From a bacterium (lineage in GTDB: Bacteria; Zhuqueibacterota; QNDG01; JAFGCO01): DNA of 64,000 nucleotides. A model generated the notes under the pieces. That model had not been told where the DNA came from and did no database searches. It saw nothing but the letters and a program-made list of their open reading frames with translations. This document shows positions 36,733-49,400 of the stretch, in pieces. The stretch is taken from the NCBI GenBank assembly GCA_016932575.1, contig JAFGCO010000048.1, positions 66,889 to 130,888 on the forward strand. The letters are read 5' to 3'. The stretch's first letter is position 1. Every line of letters starts with the position of its first letter. Both the position numbers and the translations under genes were made by a program.

Positions 36733-36934
36733 GATATTGATCCATTTATGAGTTAAATGAGAAAATTGAGCGTTGATTGCGAATAAAAGATCGTTCAAGA
36801 ATGGTGGTATATTACCAGAGTAATAGGATTAACTCCGATCCATATGAAGGATAAAAAATCTCATTCAAGTAACAAATGGGATTTAGAAGTCCCTCCCGAA
36901 AAAATATATGTTTGTATTATTATTATTACAAGAG

Positions 36935-36963
36935 AATGTATGTAGAAAAACAGTGCTTGTCAA
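36935..36963 (-). promoter_or_regulatory. candidate promoter of cassette A
   Basis: On the reverse strand TTGACA (36958-36963) and TACATT (36935-36940) are 17 bp apart. The start would give a leader of about 195 nt before the barrel gene ATG at 36732. Cassette B has a candidate at the matching place. Confidence 0.6.
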
Positions 36964-37092
36964 GCGAAAATAAAATTGATATTTATCCGAATTTGGGTGG
37001 ATCCTGTATGGAATTTTAAAGTCATATTTATCAATTCAAAGAATCAAATATTTTCTTTGGATATGAAAAAATCGCATTCTTTAATTACAAAC

Positions 37093-37164
37093 AATGTGAT
37101 GAATGATGTATTTGATCCGGAAATCGACCGGGAGAACAAACCAAAACGACCGTTACCCAGTGGC
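37093..37164 (+). pseudogene. ubiA fragment between the two cassettes
   Basis: These 72 nt match 57195-57266 inside the intact ubiA-type gene without gaps. The reading frame gives NDVFDPEIDRENKPKRPLPSG, with the NDxxDxxxD motif kept, against NDVFDLNIDRINKPGRPLPSG in the intact gene. It is cut off 22 nt before the stop of the TPR gene of cassette B. The surrounding 97-codon open frame has no other likeness to a prenyltransferase, so this is a remnant. It is on the same strand and at the same position relative to its cassette as the intact gene. Confidence 0.85.
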
Positions 37165-37186
37165 ATTCGATTGCATGAAAGGAAGA

Positions 37187-38488
37187 TTATTTCTCGAAAT
37201 CATGGAGGAGTTTCTGGGCTTTGTCGTTCTGACCGAGCTGGTAATATACCGCAATCAAATGCCGTTTAAGAAGATAATTGTCATTATGTGCCTGATACAG
37301 CCGTGTCCATCGATCGCTTAATGTTTTCAACCGTTCAGCCTTTTCGGCCGTTCGAATAACCAGCGGGTAAAATTCCGGATTTTGAAGATCCAGGGATAAT
37401 CCTTTTTGATAAATTCGAAACGCTTGCAGCCATTGACCCTGGTTTTCATAAATTGAACCCAGATTTTTTAATCCTGTCGCAGATCTGGGATTCAGCGTAA
37501 GAAACCGTTCGTACACACGAATCGCGAGATCCCATTTCTTTTGTGCTTTATATATATAGGCCAATTGTTCCAATAAAAGGGGGGCATCCGGATGCTTCTT
37601 CAGCAGAGCCTGGATTTGTGACTCCAGAGATGCGCATGCAGGCGAGGGAATCCAGTTGTGAACCACATTTCGCAGCATGGTTCTCAGCGCTTCCATGTCT
37701 TTTATCTGACTCATATTCACAGTCTGATTGCCGAACAGCCTTTCGGATGAAAACTTCCATCGATCCTCAGCGACAACAATTTCGGAAACTACACGCTCGA
37801 TGACTTTTTCCTGATAGACCCGGGCCAGGCTTGTATCCGCCTGCCTTCGGGCGTGAGTCAATAATTTATATGCGGACCGGGCAGTACCGCCTTTTTTTTC
37901 AGACAAAAGATAGGCAGCCCTTGCGCTGTCCGGTTGTCCCATTTTTTCAAATATCCGGCCCACATGGGTCATTACCCATGGGTTTTCCGGATCTGAATTT
38001 TCGCACTGTTTGTAATAATTGATGGCTTGTGTTAAATCGGATATTTGTTCGGAAAGGCTGGCAGCTTTAAACTGTAGGGCAATATTGTCTTCATACTTGA
38101 CCGCGAGCGGTTTGATTGTCATCAGAGCTGAATCCTGTTTGCCTTCCTGTTCATAGGTCCAGGCTAAAAGCCCATTGATTTGTATATCATCCGGTCGTTT
38201 GCGGAGTATCTGACGATAGCACTTTCGGGCGTCGGGCCATCTGGACTGCATGAGGTAAGTACCCGCAATTTTCAATTGCAGGGAATCGGAGTCCGGAAAT
38301 CGATGCAGCTGACCGAGATAATATTTCCGTAACTTATCGAGATTTTCGGATTGAGATTGAATTTGGCTGAGAAGGGAGTCCGGAAACAGAAAATACTGGG
38401 CTTGTACGGGGCCTGCAACGATTACGAAAATCAAAAACAGGCTTTTCAGCTGGAGAGGATCTTTATGAACCAATCTGATTTTTATCAT
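37187..38488 (-). CDS. secreted TPR protein, cassette B
   Basis: The 433 residues begin with a signal peptide (cut near GPVQAQ) and carry TPR repeats (LKIAGTYLMQSRWPDARKCY; WDLAIRVYERFLTLNPRSATGLKNLGSIYENQGQW). It parallels the cassette A protein over its whole length. Its start overlaps the stop of the FN3 gene by one nucleotide (TAATG), so the pair is translationally coupled here, whereas cassette A has a 32-nt gap. The stop lies just beyond the ubiA remnant, close to the point where the two duplicated units join. Confidence 0.82.
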   Translation of the reverse strand: MIKIRLVHKDPLQLKSLFLIFVIVAGPVQAQYFLFPDSLLSQIQSQSENLDKLRKYYLGQLHRFPDSDSLQLKIAGTYLMQSRWPDARKCYRQILRKRPDDIQINGLLAWTYEQEGKQDSALMTIKPLAVKYEDNIALQFKAASLSEQISDLTQAINYYKQCENSDPENPWVMTHVGRIFEKMGQPDSARAAYLLSEKKGGTARSAYKLLTHARRQADTSLARVYQEKVIERVVSEIVVAEDRWKFSSERLFGNQTVNMSQIKDMEALRTMLRNVVHNWIPSPACASLESQIQALLKKHPDAPLLLEQLAYIYKAQKKWDLAIRVYERFLTLNPRSATGLKNLGSIYENQGQWLQAFRIYQKGLSLDLQNPEFYPLVIRTAEKAERLKTLSDRWTRLYQAHNDNYLLKRHLIAVYYQLGQNDKAQKLLHDFEK

Positions 38489-40440
38489 TATTTTTCAGAG
38501 GCGATTGCCGGTACTGATTGACTGAAATCACTTTCATTGCCGGATGTGTCGACTGCCCTGACCCGGTACCAGTGATGAGGTTGACCTTCTTTGTCATTCA
38601 GGGTAAGCCCGGATAACAGGGTATCGTTGATCGGTTGATAAATGCCGGTCTCGATTTCTGCCCGGAATACACGATAACCAGCAAGATCCGATGCTGCGAT
38701 TCGCTCCCATTGAATGATTACGCCGCTTTTTTCCGCTTTGGCCTGTAGAAACCGCGGACAATGCGGTGGATCATAATCCCGCATCATTACTTTAGCAGAG
38801 AGGGCGGGTTCACTTTCGTTTCCTGCTGTATCCACAGCCGTGATACTGTATTGGCAGGTTTCTCCTTTAACCACCGTGGTGTCGGTCCATTCCCGGACGG
38901 TCGCAGGAAGTCGTTCCAGTTCAAGGGTGGTGCCGTTACAGAGCCTGGTCAGCCGGTAAAGTGATATATCGGTCGAGGGGCTGGGATTCCATATAATCCG
39001 CATTGCGTTTGCCCCGGTCACGGCACGCACATCACCGGGCTTTCTGGGAGGCTGGTCATCCGGAAGTGTCACCCAAATATCCGTCTTTTCACTCTCATGC
39101 CAGGAGCTGTCCACGACGGTTACGGCATAATAATAATGCCGGCCCGGTTGCAGTTTTTCTGCGGTACCGTCAATATAGACTGTGTCCGGGATGAGGGCTT
39201 CAGATAATGCATATAAGGTCTCCTCAGAGAATCCGCGGTACACCCGGTATCCCTGAATATCCGGATCTGAGGCAGACTGCCATGCAAGTCTGATCTGATG
39301 ATTATAAGGCCGGGCATGCAGATTCAGAGGCGGAGATGGAGGCATTCGGTCTTCAATCCAGATGCTGACCCGGTTGGAAGCCGGGCTTTCATTGCCGGAA
39401 GAATCTGTGGCAGTGACAGCGTAAAAGTACTTATTTCGGGGCTGACAGGTGGCATCTATAAACCAGGGATCATCCGCCGATACCGGATCTTTGTTGATCC
39501 GTGACATCGCAGCGGTCATTGTCGGCGCCCGATATGCATGATAGGCGGCAATATCCAGTTCCGGATTCAAATTCCAGATCAGACGGACGTGCCCATCTTT
39601 TAACTGCGCTGTCAGTCCGAGAGGGCGGGACGGCGGCACGATATCGATAAATCGTCCGCAGAGTATTTCAGAAGGTTCACTTTCAAGACCGGCCGCATTG
39701 ACGGCAGTCAGGTAATAGCAGACGCTGTCTCCCGGCTGGACATTCCGGTCCAGAAACGACATGGCTGTTCTTTCCAGGCGCAGGAGATGGTCTTTAATTC
39801 TTTGAAAATCCTTCCCGATCTGTTTGTAGAGATAAAACTGAACAGTTATATCATCAGAATCCGGATGCCATGGCGGATATTCCCATGAAATTTTCATGCC
39901 CAGCATTTGAGACTCAAGTTTGATCTGATGAAGAGGCTTCGGACGGTTTTCAGCGATTCGAATTGTTTTTTCGAGGATTTGCAGGGTGTTTCCGCGGCGG
40001 TCGACCAGGCGAACACGGTACACATAGTCCGTTCCCGGTTGGTGGCTGCCTGAAGCAAAAAACCGTCCAAGAATACGCCCGACCCTGCGATTCAGCATGG
40101 TAAAAATACCGCCGTAAAACGGATCGTTTCGTAATAAAAACAGGGTTTGCTGAATATTTTCGGTCTGCAGCGCTTCGGCGATGCCTGAATAGTCTTCTCC
40201 GAGCATATGCCGGGCCTCATCAGAAGACAGCACGGGCCTGATCGGCATTTCGGTGATCTGAATAAAGTCTTCATCGTTTGGTCCCCGGCGTTCAATCAGC
40301 ACGGACTGGCCGATTGCCGGTGTTTCAGTAAGGAAAATAAACACTGAATCCTGCTTGACAGCCGAATAAAAATTTTGCTGCGAAAAGAGGGATTGATTTA
40401 AAAGCAGGAGAATCCAGCCATATTTGAATTGACCATTCAT
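38488..40440 (-). CDS. secreted fibronectin type III protein, cassette B
   Basis: This 650-residue protein is the paralogue of the one at 19014-20966 and has the same length. A signal peptide is followed by the unrecognised domain (SDEARHMLGEDYSGIAEALQ; GGIFTMLNRRVGRILGRFF) and about five FN3 domains. The N-terminal domain is clearly better conserved between the copies than most FN3 domains. I choose the ATG at 40440, 7 nt after AAGGA; the in-frame ATG at 40455 overlaps that ribosome site. It follows the giant gene closely. Confidence 0.85.
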   Translation of the reverse strand: MNGQFKYGWILLLLNQSLFSQQNFYSAVKQDSVFIFLTETPAIGQSVLIERRGPNDEDFIQITEMPIRPVLSSDEARHMLGEDYSGIAEALQTENIQQTLFLLRNDPFYGGIFTMLNRRVGRILGRFFASGSHQPGTDYVYRVRLVDRRGNTLQILEKTIRIAENRPKPLHQIKLESQMLGMKISWEYPPWHPDSDDITVQFYLYKQIGKDFQRIKDHLLRLERTAMSFLDRNVQPGDSVCYYLTAVNAAGLESEPSEILCGRFIDIVPPSRPLGLTAQLKDGHVRLIWNLNPELDIAAYHAYRAPTMTAAMSRINKDPVSADDPWFIDATCQPRNKYFYAVTATDSSGNESPASNRVSIWIEDRMPPSPPLNLHARPYNHQIRLAWQSASDPDIQGYRVYRGFSEETLYALSEALIPDTVYIDGTAEKLQPGRHYYYAVTVVDSSWHESEKTDIWVTLPDDQPPRKPGDVRAVTGANAMRIIWNPSPSTDISLYRLTRLCNGTTLELERLPATVREWTDTTVVKGETCQYSITAVDTAGNESEPALSAKVMMRDYDPPHCPRFLQAKAEKSGVIIQWERIAASDLAGYRVFRAEIETGIYQPINDTLLSGLTLNDKEGQPHHWYRVRAVDTSGNESDFSQSVPAIASEK

Positions 40441-40480
40441 AGAGAAATCCTTCATATTATTGATTTATTCAACATCCGAT

Positions 40481-43400
40481 TTATGGATTCACACGGTACG
40501 GAGCTGTCAGGGTGGATCTGTATGATCCCTGGTAATATCCGCCATTCGGCACCGCGTAATCTACACTGACATTCAGTGATTCATCCGGCCCCAGAGTCAC
40601 CGGCAGCTGCGCTTCACGGATGAATTGTCCGTTCACGAGAAAACGGCTGAACCGGATATCTGTCCAGACAAGAATGGGTGTGTTGTTCTTTTTCACCACA
40701 ACGGACAGCAGTGCCTGATCATGGTCTCGTACGGTTTCCGGATCGATTTTACAGACAAAATATTCATATCCGCTGGGTTTCTGGTAGAAATAAACTTCGG
40801 CTTCAGGAGCGCGGGGTTTCGGCATAAACGTATTTTCGGACACATGTGCATAACCGGAAGCAGCAACCGCTTTCAGGCTGATCCAGACTTTACCCGGCAT
40901 ATGGGTCGTTGAATCGGGCAGGAGGACGGAGCTGCCGGGCTGGATCTCTGAGGGATTGAAATCATAAGTTCCCTGTGCAGGATAATTCCGGATGTCTGTG
41001 GCGCCGGAACGGCTGCCGATGGCGTATTGGACCCCGGCGACCGGTTGTTCTCCTTTGAAAGCTTCATATTGAATCATCACTTCCGGACGATGATCCGATT
41101 CCCGTATGTTGCCGATGATATTCTGATAGTCTGAGCGTGAGACAAGCAAGACTGTCACGGGGGATCTGTCATCTCCGCTGACATATCGTGCTGTCACGAA
41201 TAGCTGATGTCCGTCGAATGCCTCGTTGGAAAACAGAAAATCCCACCGGTTACTGGCCCAGCCAGTTTTAGGGGTAAAAATATCCCGGGCCTGCGGCGCG
41301 GCTCCACCCCAGACTTCGATGTTAGAAAAAATCGGTTGTGAAGAGGACTGGCTGAATAATCGTAATAAATATTGGCCGGTCGCCTGGAAAAGCTGACCTG
41401 TCAGCACGGGTGCGTCAAGCGCGCTCACGCGGGTTTCAAAATAACAGGTAAGAGAAGGTGTTCCATCCGAAGCAAAACCGCGTGCAGTAACAGTCAGGGT
41501 CCTGCCCCGGCAGTCATCTGGAATCGAAATGCGATATGATGGTTCAGAAGACGTCAGTGCCGCGCCGGTCAGAACGTCATTCTGTCCCCTGGCAGAACCG
41601 ATCCTGAATTCCACATGATCCGCCTGGCTGAATGAGGACGGATCTGCGCTGCCGACCAGCAGGATTTGCCCATTTTCAGAAATATATTCAAAATCCAGCT
41701 TCGGCAGGGAAACATTGGGGAGTGCGGTTTGCACGTGCAATGTGTCAGTCAAAGTCAGGCCTCGATCATAACCGCAGACCGAGCCATGCAAACTTGAACC
41801 GGGGCCGATTTGATCTTCAGGCAGAGTGGTTTTCCATGCGAATGTTTTTTGCGGTGGAGTCAGCGCTACATTTACCGCTTTTAAAATATCATCATTGCCG
41901 GATTCAGTGCCTATCCAGAGTTTAACACCGGAGAGATTGCCGGATACGGCTTCCTCGTAAAGTGTTCCTGCCAAATGCGCATAGTAACAATTGTTATCCC
42001 GTGTCAGATAAAAATCCGTGTCCGTGAACAAGCCGCGATAGGGAATGGCAAGCGGATAGACTTTTAATTCAGAATAGATATCCTGATTCGTTGAAACACG
42101 CATAGAGAGATAAATTCTGTCACCTCCCCGAAGGCTGTCCGGAAGAATGATGCTTCTTTCAAAGTCGGATTGGATTCTGAATGCTGTTTCTGCCAGAATA
42201 TTTTCCTGACCCCGTCCGCGGCCGACTCGGTAATACAGGGTCTGGACCTGCTCTGCTTTTGCGCGGTCATCCAGGGTGCCCTTGATCTGAATTTTACGAA
42301 ACCGCCCGTCGTCATTGATTTGCATGGTGACCGGCGGTAAATGCGGCCTGAGCGCAAAGGCCTGATCCAGGGCCGGATGGTACAGACCGTTTTTATCTCT
42401 ATTATGGATTCGAGCCGTATATTGACTTCCCACTTTCAATGATGCGGGCAGTAAAAATGAAACAGATCCGGATGGGCGCGGCAAAACCGTTTCCTGAAGC
42501 ATTTCCGATGAGGCATTATCGATAATCCGCACGATCAGTGTCTGGGCATTGAGAATGCCGCTGATGCTTAAATAGGGACGGTCCGAAGGATTATACCCGA
42601 TCGTCAGAATATATGGCTGACTCGTCAGGGCCGACTGTTCCAGGACCGTTTCCGCGAATTGATGCTGAGCGTTGACCATGCGTATGGCGATCACAAAATC
42701 CGACTGGGCCAGCACCGATCCATCCATGCTCAACGGACAACTCAGGAGATCGTTCGTTCGATTTTTCTCAGGACCAAAATCGAAAAGGGGATGACTATCC
42801 GCATCATAGCGGAACGGTTTGATGCCGAGATCATCAGCGCTGCGCCCGACAGCCACCTGAATCCCCGAAACGCCGCTTTCCCCGTCCACCGAGGGCTGAA
42901 GGATTTTGATCAGGAGATTTCCGTCGATATCCCATCCCTTGAATTCAGCAGTGCATGCGGATGGTTTTGTCGCATCCTGGATTTGCTGAATTTGAAAAAT
43001 GCTGGCCGGAACCACGATTTCACCGGTATTGTTTTTAACCCGGAGCGCGATTTCAAAACTTTCTTTAAACGGCAAATTGTTGGGCAGGCAATAGGTGCCT
43101 CCCTGAAAGTAAAATTTGATGATGCCGTTGTAGGATTGGATTGTGATGTCTGTTGAATATTCAGAAACCGATTCCCATGCGTTTTCATTGATGGCGGCCC
43201 CATTTCGCAACAACTGAATTTCATAATGATTTGTATAAAATTTTCGGCAGGTTCCTTTGCTTTCAGAAGTGAAATAGTATTCCCCGGCCAGAGGACCCTC
43301 GGCCTGTGAACGCAAATGAGACTCCCCGAAATCCAGTGTCGAAGCCGTTATGCGGGCACCTTCCGGAAATCCGATGTAATCGGGATTGTAAACCAGAGGG

Positions 43401-46400
43401 GCATCCGAGATCAGCGGTGTGCCGGTCTGCCCGGCCAGGTCTTTTGCACGGACCATCACTTCATACGGCTTTCCCTGTTCCATCACAACCGCCACACTTG
43501 CAGAATCCCTGCTGATGGACGGTGTCCAGTCCACGACGGTTTGGTGATCATCCCAGGTCCGGACTGCGACTTCATACTGCGCAATACCGCCTGAAGCCGA
43601 CTGGGCCTGCGGCCAGGCAATGCGAAGCCGGCTGCTGGTGTTCAACAGGTAACATTCTTGATAAACACCGTTTTTGGACAGGTGCCCCCAGACCTGCTGA
43701 TACGTATTTTTAATAATGAGTGGCTGATTGGGGAACGCGGGCGGAGAAGTCGGAATCGTCGGTTCATAGGTCTGTTCCGTGACCTGAGTGCCGCCATGCT
43801 GAATAGAGAAGTTCCTCCCCGCTGATTCCACGGTTAATCCGGCCGTATTCCGGTAGCGCGCCTTGAAATTCATTTGTTCCGTTTGTCCCATGACGGCCGG
43901 AAATACGGGCGTGGAAAAGGAGGCCTTTGTCCCGGTGGCCTGAAAATTACTGCCGGACAGGGTATAGGCGTATTCGATGATGTCGTCCGTGCCGGAACCG
44001 CCTCCCAGGCTGAGAGAAAGATCAACCGGTCCGTAACGCAATCCGGGTTCCGATTTGGTGACGGATACACTTGAAGGAGCCGGAAGGTACAGTTCCTGTT
44101 CAAGCGTTTTCATCCGGTTTTCCATGTCAGAAAGCGCATTTTTGAATGCATCCGGCAGGTCCGGAACCTGTTTGGCAAGCATAATGAATTGCTGATAAGC
44201 TGTATAGAGCTTTTCGGTCAACTCCGCATACCGGTCCCATAGGACATCGATTTTACCGGTCAGATCCTGGTGCATCATGTCTTTATCTGTAATGTAATTT
44301 CTATGAATGCGGGTTGCCCGGAGGTACAGGGTGTCCAGCTGGACCTGTGTATGCGAGGAGAAAGCGAACGGCACCGTGCCGTAGAATTGCCGGGTTGTGG
44401 TTTCGATGCCTTCGCACATTCCGCCCAGATTGATTTCCCAGGCATCCACACCCCGCATGGTATCGGCCAGTGCGTCCATGGTTTCGATCCGGTGATCCAA
44501 AGCAGCTCTGAATTTAAGTTCATAATATGGAACCGACGCATCATCAAAGTTGATCAGATTTTGCAGGCTGCGCAATTTCATGGCCAGATCGCCGTCCGGC
44601 GAAAACACATTCTGATTGATTTGATTTTTTATGCCCTGATACAAGTCAAATTTTGTTTCCATGTTTGTGAAAATCGGAGCGTTTATCTGGCTCTGCATGG
44701 CGGGGCTGACGAATTTCTCAAGCGTCATACTCATATCGCTCCCCGGACCGATTACCGAGTAAATTTCAGAACGCAGGCTGTCCAGATAGGCAATCTGATT
44801 TTTCATATCGTTTAAAGCCGTCCCGACATTGCTGGAATAATTATTTACCAGGGATTTGTTGTTCTCATAAACCGATGTATTGACCTGAAAGGAGGGGACT
44901 GATACCCCGCCCGCCGAAGCGGATGTGCCCGGACCGAGGGGATTGTTCAATGCGATTGTTGAATCGTGTTTTGTCGTTGCAATTGAAATGGCGGTCTGCA
45001 GTTTCTGAAGATCGGCTTTGGCTTTATCTGACTGATCTTTCAGGGCATTGCGATGATTCTGCAGTTCGGTTTCTAAATCCTCCTCGTAAGTATTCGCGTC
45101 CTGTTTCAGAGATTTCAACTGCTGAATGGTCGAGGGACTTAAGCCATTGCGAACCTTCTGGACAAAGCTGTTGAATCCGGATACATTGGGACCGAATCCC
45201 ACACCGTTCAGAACATCTACTACAAACTGGCGGTCGGTTTCCAAAGCGTCATACAAACCGGTTCTGCCTGCAGAAATGTTGTTAATGATTCTTGCCATCA
45301 TGGCTTCGTCCAGACCGAGTTTCAGTCCGATACTGCCGGCTCCCAAAGCGGATGAAACATCATTTGTCTGATCTTTAATAGCGTCGGCTGCTGCGGCCGC
45401 TTCCGCGAGCACTTTTTCCATGCCAGGAGCGTCTCCCAATCCGCCGTCAAAACTCCCGTCTTCCCATTTGGCCCAGGCGGTCGCGTTCCAGTCCCATCCT
45501 AAAAAGCCGCATTCGAGTTCCGCGTATCCGTAAAAGTAAGGAGAGGGGATAATCAGCAACGCAGCACCCAGCTCGCCTCTGGCCCAGGCCAGTCCCCAGG
45601 CCACCTCGGCATCCAGGTATCCGGTCATATAAGCGCCCATGGATGGATTCGAGCCGTCCCACACGACCCATAACGCATTCTCCAGTCCGGCATCGACAGA
45701 CAGAATACTGATATCAAAACCGCTGTGAATGGATCCTTCGATGAGAAAACCGGGATTGCCGACGATCAATTCATAATCGGCGTTCAGAATGTTCAGAATT
45801 TCGATATTCATGTTGCCGTGAATGCCCCAATACAGGGTTCCGCTGCTGTGCACGAGTCCGAAAGCCAGAGATGCCGAAGGACCGATATCATTCAGCTTTT
45901 TCAGTTTGAGTTGCACGTCCAGGTTGCCTTCAAGATAAAAATTGCTGAGATTGCCCATGGAAATCAGGTCCTGAAATCCTGCTTCGATATGGCCTTTGGC
46001 TGATATTTCGAGAAACGGTTTCATGGATTCGTAAGCCAGAATCGTCAGGGAGTTGTCCAGGCGGATGTGATCCGAGGCCAGAGAGTAAAGAACACGCCCC
46101 TTGATGGCGTCCCCGTCCGGCAGAGACACACCGCCCAGTATAAATACTGAAAGCAGGGGATTGGTCTGAGTGTACTCGTCAAAAGAGGTTTTCAGCCATT
46201 CCGATTCATTGTTCAAACCGCAATTGCTGTACACCCAGTCCTCGATGCGTGCCGTCGGATTGAAAAAGATGCCGCCGCCCACATCGGTAATGGTAATGGG
46301 CAGGGGAGTAAGAGTGATTTTCTGTCCCACCAGCCCCAGAAAGAGACCGAAACTGGGCATTTTGGTCTGCTGCCCGAAAATCATGTCCTCTTTAAACGCG

Positions 46401-49400
46401 ATTTCGCCCACGGCAGCGAAACCGGTTCCGTTCACGGTCAGGCTGCCGCCGACTGACATTTGAAACTGAAAATCTTCCAGGGTCAGAGGAATGAGTGCTT
46501 CCAGATCCAGACGCCCTTTGACTGTTTCCTGGAATTCGAAATTGGCATTATCGAGAAGCAGATAGAATTGTGTGGCGTCTTTATACACGATAAACTGATC
46601 CACGCCTCCGGAAAATCCGGCGATATCACTGCTGATCGATGCCTTGAAGGTTACATAAAAACCGCCCGTTGACTTTGAATCTTCGGATAGCGTGCCCTGA
46701 GACGCATTGGCGTTGTAAACATCAAAAGAGAGCGGATCTGTCCCGTAATCAAAATTGCTCACGGAAATATTGAATCCGTACAGGTTAAGCTCTCCGCTCG
46801 AAATAATGCCGAAGCCGGTGGAATCCTTGGCAAGAATAAATTCTTCAAACTGACACCCTCCGCTTCCTTCAGGCAGGCAGTTGAGTGTGAGGCTGCCGCC
46901 CAGTTCGATGCGGAATCCACCCTGGGTGACTGCCGAGATATTTTCTATATCCAGCCGGATCAGTTCGCCGAGTACAAAAGCAGGGGCCGTGGTTTCTTCC
47001 AGGGTCCAGGATTCTCCGGTGATGCTGCCGTCTGCAAATTCAATGAGTCCGGTAAGCCCGATTTTTTCCTCAAAATTGCCGGGATCATAGGCGTCCACTT
47101 TGGGCCAGTACGTATTGATGGCGATATCCAGCTGACCCGTGGCTTTGGACAGAGATACGGGCAGATTGACACCCAGGCCGCTCAGCCGGCATCGTACACG
47201 CAGCGGCTCGGAGCCCAGATATACATCGGCGCCGGTTTCGGATTCGCCGCTCAGAGCAGTTATTGTCTGGTCCGCGATCCGGTTGCCTGATTTATCAACC
47301 CAGTTGCCGTTGCCGTCCAGATAAATGGTAAAGGGCATTGCGCCGAGTTCCTGAAACGGTTCAGGCGGAAGAATTTCCCCTGTGAAGGTCAGGCCGTCGC
47401 CCAGGATCAACTGGGTTAAAGCCATAAGCCCCGACAGGGTCTGAACCGAATCGGGCAGCAGATTTGTTCCGGAAAAGGATCCGTCTGTGCCCAACATCAG
47501 ATCGCCAAACGGGATATCCCGGTTCCAAATCTGAAAATTGCCACCGAGTGTCATTGTGAGCCCCGGCGGAGAAGATTCCCATGTCACTTTTTGTTCTCCG
47601 GACAGCGTGAAATCGAGACCGCCGAACTGGATCACCTGGGACGGATCCGTGGGAATTTGAGGCGGCTGGATTCCGTTTTTATCTATGATTAAATTCTCCA
47701 TGGCAAGAACCAGCCCGTTGCCCAGTTCCGGCAGACTGAGTTTCAGTGTCTGCAGGGTTACAATCAGATTTTCCTGATCGAACGGCGCCTGGATACTGAT
47801 CTCAGGAATGCCGGCATCGTCGGTCAGTCGCAGCTTCGCTTTTCCCAGCGGCAGGGCATATCCGTTGGTTTCATCATAGATCAGCTGAATCGTGAAATCG
47901 GCCTGGCCTGCTTTCAGGTTCAAAGTGTAATCCATCGGTTTGGTGGTACCGTTTTGCTGAAACAGATCGACAAGCAGCTGCCCTTTGCATACCAGACGCT
48001 TATCCGAAGAGAGAAAAGAGCCGTCGATTTCTGAGATTGTACAATTAAGCTGAGATCCTACCGGAATTGAAGCCAACAATTTTCCTTCCGGATCTTTGTG
48101 CTGAAAGCCTTCCAGACCATCTGGTTTAACCGAAATGTCTGCCACAGTGAGAGATGCGGATGAAAAAATTCTGGGAAGCACAGGACGGATCGAAGCCAGT
48201 AATTTCTGATCTGCTGTTGCATATTGAATATCCGAAATTTCAAGTGCCAGACCCGCATTCTGAAGCGAAAGGGGCAATTCACCTGAATCGACTTGAATTG
48301 TCCCCTGTGTCATTCTCAGATTGGCTTTATTCACAATTACCTGATCCAGATGCACCCGTACTTGAGGATCCGATGAAGCTCCATATCGAAGTCCGGGCAT
48401 AACCAGGGGGACGGGTCCGCTCTGAGTGGTGGATACGTTCAAATGAAGCCCCATGTCCTGAACGTCCACCAGCCAGTTGCCCGCATCATCTTTCAGCTGA
48501 ATATAGGCAATGGTCTCATCCGGAAGCAGGAGGCGGGATGGATCCTGCATTTCTGCGCCTGAAAAGATATCTCCCGGCCAGAATCCGGAATTGTCCAGCG
48601 TGGCGATCAGCTCTTCTCCGGAGAACAACTGAATCTGACCGGTTTGGACCTGAAATGGAGAAAATGAAAAATTCAGATCGTTTGAGCAGTCCGCCAGCAG
48701 ATTGGTAAAATTCAGGCCGGCGTAGCTGAGATGTGCGGTAGCGGTCTGTGAAAATTGCCAGTTTCCCTGCGTGATCCGGACAGCAGTCCCGGGCACATGA
48801 AAAATGAGTTCTTCTCTGCTTGTATCCAGTAAAGCGTTCGAAGCCACTGCTTTCCAGGACATTTGATTCGCTGTTTCGTTGAGGTCCCGGATTCGAAAAG
48901 CAAATGATTCGGAGAATGCAATATCCCCTGTAAAAGGAATGTGATCGACCGCTGAGATTTGCGTATTCTGTGAATAAGTAAGGGCAGACGACGCTCCATC
49001 TTCAAGAATGATTTCTCCGGCTGCATTATTGAACAGAATCCCGGAGGGGGCAACAACGGCTCCACCGGTGCAGCGCAGGCCGAAGACAGGATCTGCTGCC
49101 GGAACCGGCAGGGTGAAGGGACCAGAGATGATAAATTCGCCGCTGTCCAGTACAGCCATAATCAGATCGTATCTGCCCTGGCCGTCCGCCTGTACAGCCG
49201 CATCCGGCGGATATTCAGGCAGGGCAATATGACCGTCGAATCGCAGCAGAGCTGCCTGTCCGGATGATCCGCGCAATAAATTCAGAGCACTTTGATCCAG
49301 ATGCACGGTCCAGTCTCCCCACGGGAGATTCAGATTGCTGTAAGCGGGTTTTATTTCCCCTGTGAAAATGCCATCCAGATCCAGTGAACAGTTGTCAACG

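Larger units (their letters stand above)
17674..37164 (-). repeat. tandem duplication unit A (five-gene cassette plus ubiA fragment)
   Basis: This block holds TPR, FN3, giant, Ig-lipoprotein and barrel genes (in plus-coordinate order), then a 72-nt ubiA fragment. It matches unit B gene for gene, in the same order and strand and with almost the same gene lengths. By eye the proteins share roughly 60-70 percent of residues, so the duplication is old. Confidence 0.92.

Noticed and set aside
36976-37269. 97-codon plus-strand frame between cassettes as a gene
   Set aside because: Only the 25 codons matching ubiA are meaningful; the frame runs on into the antisense of the TPR gene. Treated as a pseudogene fragment.
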